From Wuchereria bancrofti (taxonomy: Eukaryota > Nematoda > Chromadorea > Rhabditida > Onchocercidae), in assembly GCA_005281725.1 (NCBI GenBank), contig SSBO01000006.1:315186-379185 (forward strand): a stretch of 64,000 nucleotides of DNA, read 5' to 3'. Of this stretch, positions 26,901-40,154 are shown in pieces. Made by a program: the position numbers and the translations under genes. How positions within the stretch are numbered: position 1 is the first letter of the stretch; each line of letters begins with the position of its first letter. Below the pieces are notes generated by a model. That model ran no database searches and was not told the DNA's origin. It was given only the letters and a program-made list of their open reading frames with translations.

Positions 26901-28976
26901 ATCTATAAAGAAATGTCTCACCTTCATTCCTTGCTTTTATGACTTAAATCAAAGATTCAATTATGCTTCCTATACTATAGTTGTAAAAACTCAAATCAGG
27001 ACCTCCATCACATTCTTACTGATAGAATTTGTAAGAACCAGTAGTGAATAAGAGAAATTTCCAATCACTGGATAATGTGTCTAGATTTCAACTGTAAATA
27101 TAAATATTCGAAAAACACCTTCAATACATACCTTTCACATGGCGAAAAGTCAAGCATTATAACATTTTCATGTGAATAACGAGCAAAACGCTCGAAGTTA
27201 GCTCCTGCCCATAATGCAATACCCATACGATGAACACTTACAAAGAAAGTACCATTGGGAGACCACCTAAATACTGTTTCGGTCCAATACTGAAACGAAA
27301 TTTATTTTAATAGCATCGAATAATATCTTTTCATTACTACTAATTGTTTCAACAATAAAGAATACTTATAAGTGAAACTTAATCTAATGAACAAACAAAA
27401 TCTAATCTTCATCTTTTAGCAAAGTAGAATAAAGAAAGCACAATTATCTAAAATATACATGTCGTTCCGTGACAGGCACAGGATCTTGTCCTTTTCGGTA
27501 CTCGTAAACCCCGACAAACGGCGATGTCGAGCCATATTTAGAACCTTGTGCGTCACGCTCATAATGAACAGCAAATTGATCGTAGCATTTCTCATTTTGT
27601 AACCAAGACCATAAGTCACCCTAGAAACACATTCCATTTATATATCTAGAAATTCTAACATGAAACTATACATTTATGTACATGTAAAAAGGGAAAAATT
27701 ACAAAAACGATACAATGTTGTTATATGGTCGAGGTTCCAGTGGCTTCCAATCCTCATCTGGTTTTTCGAATTTATTCAAATCATTAAAGAGATTAGCCGA
27801 AAATGTGTGATTTTTATCGAGGAGATAACCATGCAATATTGCTGTAGCATTCTCTGCTACTTCGCTCCCAGGATATTCCACAAAACAATAGCCCTGAAAT
27901 ACACTTCAAGATTTTGAGGTGTTCAAAAGCTAAGTAATTTTGATATCAGATTATGGAAACTAAATGACTTAATTTTTTGTTCTCAAGGGATTTTTTGTTC
28001 CAAAGTATTCCATATTCATCATCCGTTTAGCATCAATTATAGTTTTAATAGATAATTAATTATGGCAATATAACTCATATATAATTCAGAAGACGAGTTT
28101 GCATAGAGAATGGATTTGTAATGATACTAAAGTATTTCTTCATTGCCAATCCAATGAAATAAAACAAATGGTTAGGACGATATGATCCCTTTTATTACAA
28201 AAAAACCCTGCTTCCATTTACACCACCACTTGAAAGAAACCGACCATTCATAATCAGAATTCTTACAACACAACTTCCCATGAATTTCATCAATTTTGAA
28301 AATGTTGAATGGTTTTTAGTTTTACCAACTTAACATCACTAGGTAAATATTTATATTGCAACATGCCTTTGTAAAGCCATTATCATCAACTGGATAGAAA
28401 TCATTGAATTCTGGATGGATCCGGCCGAAAATTTTACCCAGTACACTCTTTAATTTCGATAAACGATTTTCACCGACTATCGGTATGCCGGAAACTATTA
28501 TGCAACAATGATCGTATTCACTCAAAGACGGCCTCTTTCGCAATATATCTCCAACTAATTCTGAAAATTCCCAAAATATTGTTTAATCTTCATTTTAAAC
28601 AAATATTAAAGCTAATCGGCGCTCCTCCGCAATATATGTAGTGAGGAGTACAATGCTGACCACTTAAAATCGATAATATTTTCCTTACCTTTCAAAGAAA
28701 AATTAAAATTTCTAGATGATTCAATTGAAAAAGATTGTTAGAATGTATCATCTCTACAAAATGAACTGCGACAAAGAAAAAAATTAAAAGCGATAAGAGA
28801 TAGATCTTTCCACTCGACCTATTGTAAGCAAACATTTTCGTGAAATTTGTCCTCTACATACAGAAAAATTATATTATACCTTCATCAGTTGCGCTTTCTA
28901 CAAAGCCATATTCGCCGTCTGAAAATGACGGTTCCTCCGGAACATTCTCATCTAATATTGGATCTGCCGCCACCAT
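23941..28976 (-). CDS. eif-3.B: Translation initiation factor eIF3 subunit B
   Basis: eIF3b is a core scaffold of the eIF3 complex on the 40S subunit. Fourteen exons join in phase to about 742 aa: 28976-28880, 28560-28367, 27893-27714, 27620-27459, 27289-27132, 26902-26750, 26584-26362, about 26251-26039, 25761-25656, 25376-25117, 25004-24819, 24513-24436, 24337-24232 and 24053-23941. An acidic N-terminus leads into an RRM ([16 protein letters not shown] ... [16 protein letters not shown] ... [16 protein letters not shown], about residues 50-120). WD-like propeller blades follow ([60 protein letters not shown]), then a charged helical C-terminus. The 473-nt intron 2 starts with GC instead of GT. 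The start of exon 8 is ambiguous (26251 or 26242). Family assignment is firm. Confidence 0.95.
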
Positions 28977-29011
28977 TCCCTTCAAATTCTATCAAAAATG
29001 CCGCTCTTTTT

Positions 29012-29020
29012 CTGAAAAAA
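29012..29020 (-). promoter_or_regulatory. Candidate spliced-leader acceptor of eif-3.B
   Basis: TTTTTTCAG on the minus strand would give a 35-nt 5' UTR before the ATG at 28976. It has the strong U-rich acceptor form seen at the internal introns of this gene. Confidence 0.45.
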
Positions 29021-30800
29021 TGCAGAAAACTCACTACTGCACATATGCTGCCACGAATTAGACGCAATTTTTGGCAACTATGTAAATAACTTAATCCCAT
29101 AAATATGCATCTATTATGAAAATCTGGAACATAGCTTGGAGAGGGTTAAGAAACTAATAACGAAAACTTATGAATTCATGGGAAGCAGAACACATACTAA
29201 ATAGAAAGAGCGTTACCGAAGCTTAAATCATTGGATTATCAACCATTTATCATATACCATACTAGTTACCAGTAACTTATTTGCACATTATTCATCAATA
29301 CAATTTATTAATTGGTTAGTAATTATTTACAGATTTGCAATACATGTTGCAATAAACAATGTGTACCGAACAGTACAACAAAAATAATATTGATTATATT
29401 GGTTAATTACCAATTAGTCAAAAAATATTGCAAGGTATCTCAATCAATAAAAAATGCCTAGCATTAATAATTTTATAAAGTAATTTATACAAACACATTG
29501 TTAAGTACCATAGTACTTCCTACTTACCGATTAAACCAATGTTAAAGTATATAAGCACTAAAAGAATATTTGCTAATTCATCTATTATAACCAAAATCAA
29601 TTATCAACAATTTAACATTGGCATAATTTATGCAATACTCACTGCTTCTTATCATTCCTTACTTATCACTCAAATCTTATCATTCCTTACTTATCACTTA
29701 ACCAAATATACCATCAATTACATTACAACTACCATTAATCTCTCTCTCTCTCTTTCTCTTTCCACCAAAGTTAAAACTAACATTTGAAATAGCAAAAATA
29801 AAATCATCCATTTATCCTGGGAATAAAAGTGACATATTCACAACTTATATAATGTTTTTTATGCTTTGTCATATTTTATCACTTATCACTTGTTCTTATC
29901 ACTTATCATTCAACTATTTATGCTATTTCACTCAATATCTCATCGTTTACCAGTAAATCAGACAATACATCGTACATAATCCCATATGCCCAATCATACA
30001 TGCATCAATCAACCTATGGCATCGTTTTTCACGAACATCCCATTATGCTACTCTTACTGGATCACAATGTGAACAAGTACATTTCATAATTTTTTTTTCT
30101 TTTTTCATTAAATTATAGTAAACAATTTTATTTTGAATTCAATAATTCAAGATCAAAAAAAAAATGAAATGTTGTTTGAGCGATAATAGAATAATATCAT
30201 ATGCATGTCAATATACTAATGAAAAACTTACAAACTCTCTTACTCATTCATTCTAATAAATGAAAAAAAAAAATGAAAATTAAATGCTATTTAAGAAGTA
30301 ATAAAATAATATCACATGTATGTATGTTAAACAAAATATACTAATGGAAATTTTATAAAGCTTTGTCTTATTCATTTTAATAGTTCAAAAAATTTTTTCA
30401 TAATATCTTAAAATAAAAAAAAAAGAAAGAAATTAAAAGAAAATGAATGGCAAAAAGTAGCTATATAATTTATAATTTAAGCTAAATCATACCACACAAA
30501 TATTTTTTTTAAATAGAAATAAATCAATAAAAAAGAAAAGAAATCATTCACCGTCTAACGAAATAGCCTATGGGGTGGAGTTTAATATTGTCAATTTTAT
30601 ACGGATAGTACTGATACTGTAAAATATTGTTTATGCTGACGAGTAATAATTTGTTTATTCATAAAGACGGCTCATTTTATGATTTATAATCAATGATTGA
30701 AATTTTATGACGTTTGCGTTTTTTTTTACTCTTTAAATTGTTTACTCTTATTTGCATTAGATTGTTTAGACACAATTTAGACACGTCATCATAATTAATC

Positions 30801-30839
<39 letters not shown>
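30801..30839 (+). repeat. (TTA)n microsatellite
   Basis: Thirteen uninterrupted TTA units, intergenic, about 520 bp before the DNAJB11 start. Confidence 0.95.
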
Positions 30840-30843
<4 letters not shown>

Positions 30844-31362
30844 ATGATTGTATGTTTCAAAATTCAAATTTTTTAACGTTATAATTGTCATCTAATTATG
30901 TAAAATATTGTTTTTATTATACAAATTTCAACATATTTGATTTGAAATGTATGCTTTCAACATTATCAAATTTATGATATATGTGTTATCCATTTATTAT
31001 ATTAGTGATTTTGACATACATATGATGTATAACGAATGTTACAAATAAAACATCATGAAAAAAAAAAGGCAGGTATTAATGATAATGACAAAAAGAAATA
31101 ACAAATAATTCCAGGAAATGGTAGTTAATATCGCTCGCATATGCTCTTCTCCGGTTTACTTGATCATTAGTTAGGAATATTGTACCGGAATTTTGTATTA
31201 TTACGGAATGGATAACTAGTCGTAATTGATTTGTTGCTCAAATGCAACACGTGCAGATTATATCTTATTTTAGGTGTTAATGTTGTAGCAATTATTTATT
31301 AATCAATCACACAGACTTGCTCGATAATTATCTGGATATTTCGGATAACGGGTAATGATCCA

Positions 31363-33887
31363 ATGGATATCTCATTTTTCTTTCTACCATTCTGTCTTTT
31401 TCATCAGCTAATGCTGATATCAGCTGGACGAGATTTTTACAAAATTTTAAAAGTGCCACGTAGTGCAAGTCGCAATCAAATCAAAAAAGCGTACCGAACA
31501 CTTGCTAAAGAATTCCATCCCGATAAGCGAAATAATGACCCATTGGCACAGGAAAAATTCCAGGATATAGGTGCTGCTTATGAGGTTAGTATATTTTTTT
31601 TTTTTAATGTGTGAATTTTGATTCCTACATTTGGCTAAAGTAATTATTGGATTATTGTTCAATATTTTTGTTGATGATGATATTATTATTCATACAGATG
31701 AATGTTGTACCAAAATTTAGGACAGTTCTCTAGTAGCTTATTTATAGGTCTTAAGCGATGATGAGAAGAGGAAAACATATGATCTTCACGGTGAAGAAGG
31801 CTTGAAAAATGCAGGTGATGGTGACAGTGCAAATTTCTACGATCCATTTTCTTCGTTCTTTGGAGATTTCTCTCGTAGCAGACACCGTGAAGAAGGAACA
31901 CTTCGTGGTGCTGATATCGTTATGGACTTATGGGTTACTCTCGAAGAAGTGTATAATGGAAATTTTGTAGAAGTAAAAAGGTTCATAAAATATTGTTTTA
32001 ATCTTCCTTCTTGTTTCTTTAATGACGTTGTACGAATAATTGAATTTTTGTATTTTCAAAGTAATTAGTGAAAATAATTTAATAATGCATTTTATGAGCC
32101 TCATGCACTTTATATGTGTTGACTAAATGCAGTAACTGTTAGAATTTGGTCAAGTATAGTAGATTGATTGATGCTTGAAAAGGATATGAAATGTGTTGTC
32201 ACAAATGCATATTGAGTCATTATATTATCCTGAGGACTTTCATAGAAAATTCATGTTATTGCAGGGTAAAATCATTGTACAAACAGACATCAGGTACAAG
32301 AAAATGTAACTGTCGTCATGAAATGCGTACCGAGCAGTTGGGTGCTGGTAGATTCCAAATGTTTCAAGTGAAAATTTGTGATGAATGTCCAAATGTTATG
32401 CTGGTGCAAGAAACGCATTTTCTCGAGGTATGTTATCTTGATCCTAGAAACACACCTCAATGATCATGTCACTAATAAGAAAACGGGATGTAAACATAGT
32501 GTTAGTGGATATTATTGAGTCATTAGCTGTTCGTTTGGTACAAAATCAGTTTTTTCAGGTAAAAGAGTTTTGTTCTATAATCATTTTAATTCATTGGAAT
32601 CATTTTAATTCATTGTTGCAAATGTTATTGTGACATAACTGATCATCGGACTTTTTTTTTCAGTTCTCATTTTTTATTGGATGAATTTTCTTTCACTTAC
32701 ATCTTATTCTTCAAATGAATATAAATATTTTTATGTTTTTCTAAACTATTTTAGGTTGAGATTGAAGTGGGTGTGGATGAAGGACATGTGCAAACATTCG
32801 TAGGCGAAGGTGAGCCACATATTGAGGGTGAACCGGGTGATCTGAAATTTGTAATCAAAATCGATAAGCATCCAATTTTTGAGCGACGTGGTTTGGATCT
32901 ATATACTAACATCACTATCTCATTGGAAAGTGCGTTAAAGGGCTTCAAAACGGAAATAACCCATCTTGATGGACATAAAGTTGAAGTAAGCAAAACATTT
33001 ATTTTTTTACTCTACTTTGAATGTATCCTCAGATTTATTATTTTAAATGCGTTTCACATTTCATATCATATTGGAATGATAGGTATTTCATTCTCAGATC
33101 TTATTGAACACTTGCTTTTCATTATTTGTTACAATAGATTCCTTGTTAGTGAGATGTTGTCAGTTGGATAGCTGGTAATGTTTTTATAGAGAAAGCGAAA
33201 AATTTTTTGTTCGAAGTAATCCACCACGTTTTGGAGATGCAATTTTGCCTCCGCATTTGTAATAGAATTTTGAATATTAGCTGTTATCACGCATAAACGT
33301 TTCGTTTTTAAATAAAATTTTGCAAATATAATGTGCGTTTAAATCTTTGCCAGAAAAAAAGAGGCCTGAAAAGGTTTATAGAGGATATTTTTGATTAATT
33401 CATCGCCATGAAATATGAATAAATTGCCACAGTTTCAAATGACTAGTTTATTTTACAGGTTGCGCGCGAAAAGATAACTTGGCCAGGTGCAAAAATAAGA
33501 AAAAAGGATGAAGGATTACCTTCGTATTCCAATAATAATAAGAAAGGAATTCTCTATATAACCGTCGATGTCGAGTTTCCTCGTGGAGAATTAACTGCTG
33601 AGCAGAAAGAAATTGTTGAAACACTATTGAAACAAGGATCTTTTCAGCCAAAAGTATTCTTTTATGTTATACGAATCTTAGCGGCATTTTCAAATAGCTT
33701 AGAGGTAAAATTCTTGCCTTCACTGAGGATTGGGATACTTCGTCTGCTAAACAAATTAGACAAGAACTGCTAGCAATCTCCTTTACTTCAGTTTTTTTGA
33801 AATTTGTAGTTTCATCATTAAATGTGTTAAGAAAGATACTATTCCGATCTGAAATTTCAGGTTTACAATGGCTTGCAGATGTCATGA
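31363..33887 (+). CDS. dnj-20: ER co-chaperone DNAJB11 (ERdj3)
   Basis: DNAJB11 is a secreted or ER-lumen Hsp40 that hands unfolded clients to BiP. Six exons: 31363-31584, 31748-31980, 32265-32427, 32755-32985, 33459-33653 and 33861-33887, giving 356 aa (human protein 358). Residues 1-21 form a signal peptide ([13 protein letters not shown]...). The J domain follows, with HPD at residues 52-54. The ERdj3-specific cysteines appear in CNC...CDEC around [20 protein letters not shown] and [11 protein letters not shown]. Substrate-binding domains contain [38 protein letters not shown] and [11 protein letters not shown]. No KDEL is present, as in the family. The last exon adds only VYNGLQMS and the stop, matching the family C-terminus. 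Confidence 0.97.
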
Positions 33888-34554
33888 CAATAGCCATTGT
33901 TTATTATATTTGGCGTGATAAGGTCATTTTGTTTAATTCTAGTAAAATTTGTATAGTTAAGTTATTAAAGTGTTGTCGCATTCTTGCCATTGTTTTTTAT
34001 TTGTTGGCTATATTTACATTTGGAATAATTGTTGTTACAGCTAAATAAATTGTGATATTTAATTTGGCATCACATCTTGATACATCAATGTTTTCCTACG
34101 TCAATGCTTATTTTTTACATTTTTGGATGAAGATGGTTGATAATAAAACAGATTGGAAAGTTAGCTGATATGATCAAAAGTTGCTGCTTAAGAGTGCTTA
34201 TTTAGGTCGATTCGTTGTTCGACTCTTGCTGTCGAGAATGAAGCTTCTTACCTCATTCGTACGGTAGTATCAATTGTTTCTTCTCAGTCTAATATAACGA
34301 TGAACAATTTTGGAGCTACTTTTTCATCATATGCTTTCATCAGCTTAAATCGTGCACTTCCATTGTTCCCCTTACTTTACGATTTAGAGCATTGTGTCTT
34401 ATAGTATATAAATATTACGATATCAATTCTCTCAACATTCGCATGCATTAAACTGGGAAATTAAGAGATTTTACCTTTTTATGGCAGTTATATGAATTCC
34501 TATTATTTCTTTACTAAAGCTCTTTGGAAGCTAAATTGAATTTTAACTGTTCTC
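33888..34554. other. Short intergenic region, DNAJB11 to USP22
   Basis: 667 bp between two genes on the same strand, with AATAAA at 34044-34049 (157 nt after the DNAJB11 stop) and another at 34142-34147. The spacing is larger than the usual C. elegans operon gap but would not exclude an operon in a filarial worm. Nothing here proves trans-splicing of USP22. Confidence 0.45.
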
Positions 34555-37500
34555 ATGTATAAGAAAATCGAGAGCAATAACGGCAACAGCACTGGAGCAA
34601 TAACAAGCAAGCAAATAACTACAAATTTAAATTGTCCCAATAGTTCAGGTAATATCAATTCTGATTTCTTTATATCAGAATGGTATATTTTCAGGACATC
34701 AATGAATAGTCCGTGTAAACACATTGGTAAAAATCAGCGAACGTTATCGAAAACCCTTAGTAGTGTTGTTTATGCAGTTATCTTTCCAAATAATGCTAAA
34801 GCACGAGAAGTTCACGTAAGTTTCAATTGACGTCAGGTGATTGATTAATTGAATGTTTGATTGATTAGTTGATCGTATACAGTAATGAAATGTATTTGGT
34901 ATTTCAATATGCTTCTGTATGGGAAATAATTTCTCCATGTATGCTAATTATGTAGTCATGAGAAGTATAAAACTGCTTCAAAAATTTTTGATCTGTCTGA
35001 AAAAAGATGATTTTTAAATTAAATAATATTAAGGATTAAGTCAGTTGCGCATACTAAAATTTTGTGACAAATCCAATCCATGTACTGATTCATTTACCAA
35101 TGTTTTATATTGTTGGGTGAAAGATATCAATGTGATATTGCAAGCATATGCTTTTTTTTTTTCTTGCATTTTGTTAATCTTTCAATTTATCTTTAGCTAT
35201 TTATTAATATCTTAAGTTTAATTTATTAACAAATGGTTAAAGCATAAATTCTTTGAATACATTTATAATTTTGTGATTTATCAATGTAGCAGTAATTTTT
35301 TTATTTTACTAAAAAGTGTTCAGATGCTCTATTCATTCTTTATATAGTACTCTCGAACAGTAATTATTTGCAGGCTAGATATATTAGATGTATTCAATGT
35401 AAAACACGATTAAATGCATTGATGTGCGCATGCTGCCAATGTTCAACATTTGCATGTTTAACACATATACACGATCATATGGCAACCAAAGAACATCTCT
35501 TCGGTAAGGTAATTTTCCTACTGCTACAGCTAATAATTCTCATTTGTGAAATGAAACTCTTTCAAAATAATTTTTTCTCTATTTTCAGCGGTTTCTGTCG
35601 AAACAGGTTTTATTTATTGTTACCAATGTGGTGATTTTGTATACGATCGTGGGATGGAGGATGCTCGACGAGACGCCGAAAATGGTTGCCGACGATCATT
35701 GAACTTAAGTACTCGGAGTATTTGGTATCCAGGTGCAGCTGTTGTGGATATTTGTCATGATGATCCTACTCGAATAGTTCGATTTTCAAGAAGTAGTATC
35801 CGAGGTAATTTCAGTATTAAACTAATTAGTTTATACTATTATCTAGCAACTAATGTCATGATTAACGATTATGCAACTATATCATATAATATAACATAGA
35901 CTATATGAAATGTCTAAAATTGTCTAAATTTGTGCTTACTAACCTAATCTGTCATTTATTGCAAATGTTGGAACTATGATATTTCTAGCACTTGGTATTT
36001 TATGATTTTGTTATCATTACAGGTTTACGTGGACTGGTGAATTTGGGGAATACATGTTTCATGAATTGTATTATACAAGCTATCGTACATACACCACATT
36101 TAAAGGATTATTTCCTTACTGATCAGCATCATTGTGCTTCATCGTCATCACATAGCAAAGCTCAATGTCTCATGTGTGAACTTGCTAATACTTTTCAGGT
36201 ACAAGTATTGTTAACATCTATTATCCATTATGCCTGGATTGATATTGTTTTAGTGGACAAGTACGAATTGAATTGCTTTTTAACAGAAATGGATCGAATT
36301 TAGTTGTTTTCTTTTCTAAAAATTTGTTGCACACAATAGTTTGTCGCACTAAACGAATCATTGTAGAGAGCATTCCCTAGATCTTTCTCCATTTCTATAT
36401 TAATTCTTTTGCTGATAGGATTATCTCTTAAATGCTTTTTTTTTTTCTATAAACGAACTGTAGTTGCAACTATTTTATCCAAGTGTTTTGCTATCTGAAA
36501 TTTGTTTTACTTCGATCAATAGTTGATAAAATATCATTGATAAAATATCACATTTTCTGTATATTATTGTTGTCAGCTTATCATTATGGATCTTTGCAGG
36601 AGTTCTACAAAGGTGATGTAACACCTTACAAACCAAATCGATTTCTGAATCTCGTCTGGACACATGCTAGGCATTTGGCTGGCTACGAACAACAGGACGC
36701 ACATGAATTCTTTATCGCTGCCCTTGATGTACTTCATCGACATTCCGGAAGTTAGTTCTTTTTTTTTTATCAATTTATCAGATTTTATCAGCTTACGACT
36801 GGTTCTTAAGAGCTGTTATTATAGGTAGCTCACTTCCTTCAACGCCAAATGAGTGTAACTGTATTATTGATTGGATCTTTACCGGCAAATTACAATCTGA
36901 TCTCACATGCTCAATTTGTGGGTATGCTTATGTGATGTTATTGATTAGTTTAAAAAAAAGTAAAAGTTATTTGAGAAGAAACAACCCAGTGAGCATGTAG
37001 GAGAGTGAAAGGGAAGGTTATTTTGGTCTCGATTAGTTTAACAAGAATATTTAGATGTGTCTCGACAACTGTTGACCCATTCTGGGATATATCGCTTGAT
37101 GTAGCTCAAGAAGTGTTACGTTCTCCCAGCAGTAGTTCTGGTTCACCACAACAAATTACTTTAGAGGATTGCTTACATAGGTAAGTCATTTTTCTTTTTT
37201 CAAAAGTAGGAAGAACAAATGCATGCAGTAGCAACTGCCAACTCTACCTAATACATAAACAAAAGCAGAAATAGAAGTTAAAGTTTTCTGTAAATTGAAG
37301 TTAATATAGATCATGAAGTTGACAATTTACTTTCAGGTATATAATGCCCGAGCATTTGGGAAGTAATGCAAAGACCAAATGTGCTCGTTGTGAAACATAT
37401 GAAGAGTCAACGAAGCAACTCACTCTAAAAACTCTTCCAATGGTTGCCTGCTTTCATTTGAAGCGTTTTGAGCATAGTCACAAAGATCGGAAAAAAATGG

Positions 37501-38187
37501 ATACAAAAATCAAATATCCGCAATTTATTGATATGACTCCGTTCACGGCTTCATTTCGTGAACGTTCCACCGGTGCTCCAGAGAGCAAAACTAGTATAGT
37601 CACCGATTTGCTTACAACAAATCGAAATAAGTATGGCTTTATTGTCAGAAATAATATATATTGGCATTATCATTTTGGTTTATTAATATGTTAGATGAGA
37701 TGGAGGAGGTATACAGGATAGTTTTCTATTAGTGGGTGAAGCGAAAAGATGGTAGGAAATGCATTTTTAGAACTTCCGTTGAATTAAAAGTATTAACATA
37801 TGATGACAGTTGATCTATTGATGGTTTATTTGCAATCTACAAAAGTGTAATATTTTGATTGTTGGCAGTTGTTCGATAGATGGAATTTTTTAGATCTGAA
37901 TGATCCTGAATTTTTTCTTTTTTTTTTGTGTTCTAATATAATTATCTGATATTTAAGTCAATAGTCAATTTATGTATATTAAGGATTATTTCAGATACGA
38001 ACTGTTTGCAGTTGTGAATCATTTGGGTACGATGGAAAGTGGCCATTATACATGTTACATCCGGCATCAACGTAATCAATGGTTTCAATGTGATGATCAA
38101 AAAGTTACGAAAGTACCTACGGAACGAGTTCTTTCATCTCAAGGCTACTTGTTATTTTATCATAAATGTCATGCTGATTATTATTAA
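34555..38187 (+). CDS. USP22/Ubp8-type ubiquitin hydrolase of SAGA
   Basis: USP22/Ubp8 is the SAGA enzyme that removes ubiquitin from histone H2B; this is family knowledge. Nine exons join to 547 aa: 34555-34815, 35374-35503, 35589-35804, 36023-36198, 36600-36750, 36825-36921, 37055-37180, 37337-37630 and 37995-38187. An N-terminal ZnF-UBP domain shows CKH (exon 1), [22 protein letters not shown] and YCYQCG. The catalytic Cys box is [16 protein letters not shown] (Cys about 214) and the His box [11 protein letters not shown] (His about 501), followed by [26 protein letters not shown] and [11 protein letters not shown] are typical of the USP22/27X/51 branch. Zinc-pair cysteines in the catalytic domain (CSIC, CARC) are kept. 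Residues 1-60 before the zinc finger are low-complexity, and the start is the longest in-frame ATG, so it could lie further in. Confidence 0.95.
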
Positions 38188-40154
38188 AGAGCAAAATGGA
38201 TAATTTCCAGTCTGTGTATAGATTTTTCTTTTTTTTTTTTGTTTGTTTGTTTTAATTTCTGTTGTTTAAATTAATCACTTAATTATGTTTTAAACCTCTT
38301 TTAGGTAAGAAGACCTCAGGAAGAAAATGAAAATGGTAATTAGGAAAAATATAATTCTCAAGGTTTCTTCTCTTTTTTTTTTTGTTTTTTTCTAGGTCTA
38401 TACGATATTTATACAGCTTTCATAGTCTAATACTGAAATTAGATATAATACTGAGATATACCTTCAACTTTCAACTTAGGTAACGAAAATGAATTTGAAT
38501 ATGCCACTCTTATAGTTGTTTGTTTCATGTTGTTTATGTTCCACTATTTCAACTTTCATGCTTATTTTGTCTTTCGAGAATAAACATTGCAACATATGGT
38601 AAACACATACATATATATATTGATACAGCAAGACAACCTGTTCAAATTTTTTGTCTAACTTATAGTATTATGAGATTTTTTTTCTGGAAATTCATCATCA
38701 TAGGAAAAAAAAATTCGCAATAATAATAGAATCCAAAATCTTATTGACAAAATCATTATGATCAAATTCGTTCTAGGAATTTGATGAAAATTTCCTCAGC
38801 GTTATAATTATCTCAATTATTTTCTCACTTCAAAAAAAAAGAAAAGCGGAGGAAATGTCCTTTGAATCGGTGCCAAGTGCCATTATAACAATAAACATAG
38901 CAAGCATTTGAAATAATTTCTTTAAAAAAGAAAAACAAATTAGAAAATAAAGAAAGAAAAAACATTTCGGTATTGTGTGAAAGCACCAAAATAAAATAAA
39001 AAGCAAGAAAGCACTACTTAAATTTTGTATAAAATTACAACGAATCAGTATCAATTCAGAGCAATTTTTTTTTTTTTGTTTTATTTTTTGAATGAAGTAT
39101 TGAATGCAATGAATTTGAATGAAGGAATGAAACGTTTCACTCAAATATAATTATTATTCTTTCTTTATTATTATAAATGAATGCCTAAATTCGGAATAAT
39201 TTCTGCTTGAATAAATTCATATTGAAATATTGTTTCATACAATTTAGTCTTTTTCTTTTTTCATAGCAATGAAGGGAGGAAGCAAGAGGGAGAGAGAGAA
39301 AGAGGAAGAGAAAAAAGAAGAAACGAAATTAACAGAAAGATACTAGTAATATCAGGGAATTCTTTTTTCTACAATTAAAACTAAAATTAATTCATCATAA
39401 ATTTTTGGTTATCATCTGGAAATTTTCAATTCTAATTTTTTCTTTTTCTTTGATATGCAAATATTTGCATCCTTCTCTTTTTTTTCAACAAGATAATGTA
39501 TTATCATTTAAAGTTTGAGATGATAACAATGACAAGATATCAATAAATCATTGTATGTACTAGCAATTATTTCTTCTTAGTCATCGTTCCTTTTTTCCTT
39601 TTGAAATATTAAAAAACTTTATAACTAGCAAAAAGCTTCATATTCATAAATAATAATATTAACAACAATAGCTTTGGTATTGTGTGCAAATTTTAAAGAT
39701 TATAAGATGGGAGAAGAAAAAAAAAAGTTATCTTTTTTAGTTAGCTAGCAATAGGCTAACAAAAAGAAAAAAAAAATAATGGCTAATAAAATCAATTTTT
39801 TTTCCATTAGAAAGAGAGAATTTTATTTTTCAACTTGCTATATTATTATGTTAATTTATGATGATATCAGAAAAAATTTAGATAGGAGTATAAAAAAGAA
39901 AAAAATTTGTGTTAAACAAAGAATTCAAAATAAGCTAACTATCATCAAATAACTAACTTTTTCAAACTCTTTGATTCAAAAAAAAAAAATGATACTGGGA
40001 TCTTTCTAATCATACCACTAAACAATTAGCAATACTTCACTTGTTTACTGTATAATTTATTTGATAGCTTTTTTTTCTGAATAATTATATCCAATTAATA
40101 TTCTAAATTAAGATGAAAAAACAAATAACTATCAAACATAAAACATTATGGCTA
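38188..40154. other. Convergent 3' intergenic region, USP22 / VHP-1
   Basis: About 2 kb of AT-rich DNA with many A and T runs and a purine-rich stretch near 39275-39320. AATAAA at 38579-38584 may end USP22, although it is 390 nt past the stop. On the other strand, AATAAA at 40056-40061 is 94 nt past the VHP-1 stop. No further gene was recognised. Confidence 0.5.
40056..40061 (-). terminator. Poly(A) signal AATAAA for vhp-1
   Basis: Canonical hexamer on the minus strand, 94 nt after the vhp-1 stop. Position-based inference in AT-rich DNA. Confidence 0.4.

Larger units (their letters stand above)
28977..31362. other. Divergent intergenic region, eIF3b / DNAJB11
   Basis: About 2.4 kb of AT-rich DNA that should carry the promoters of both flanking genes. 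It contains a 28-bp-period direct duplication (29648-29698, motif CTTATCATTCCTTACTTATC) and a TTA microsatellite (30801-30839). No exon or RNA gene was recognised. Confidence 0.5.

Noticed and set aside
33888..34554. DNAJB11-USP22 operon
   Set aside because: Same strand but 667 bp apart, with two poly(A) signals between and no clear SL acceptor directly before the USP22 ATG; not claimed.
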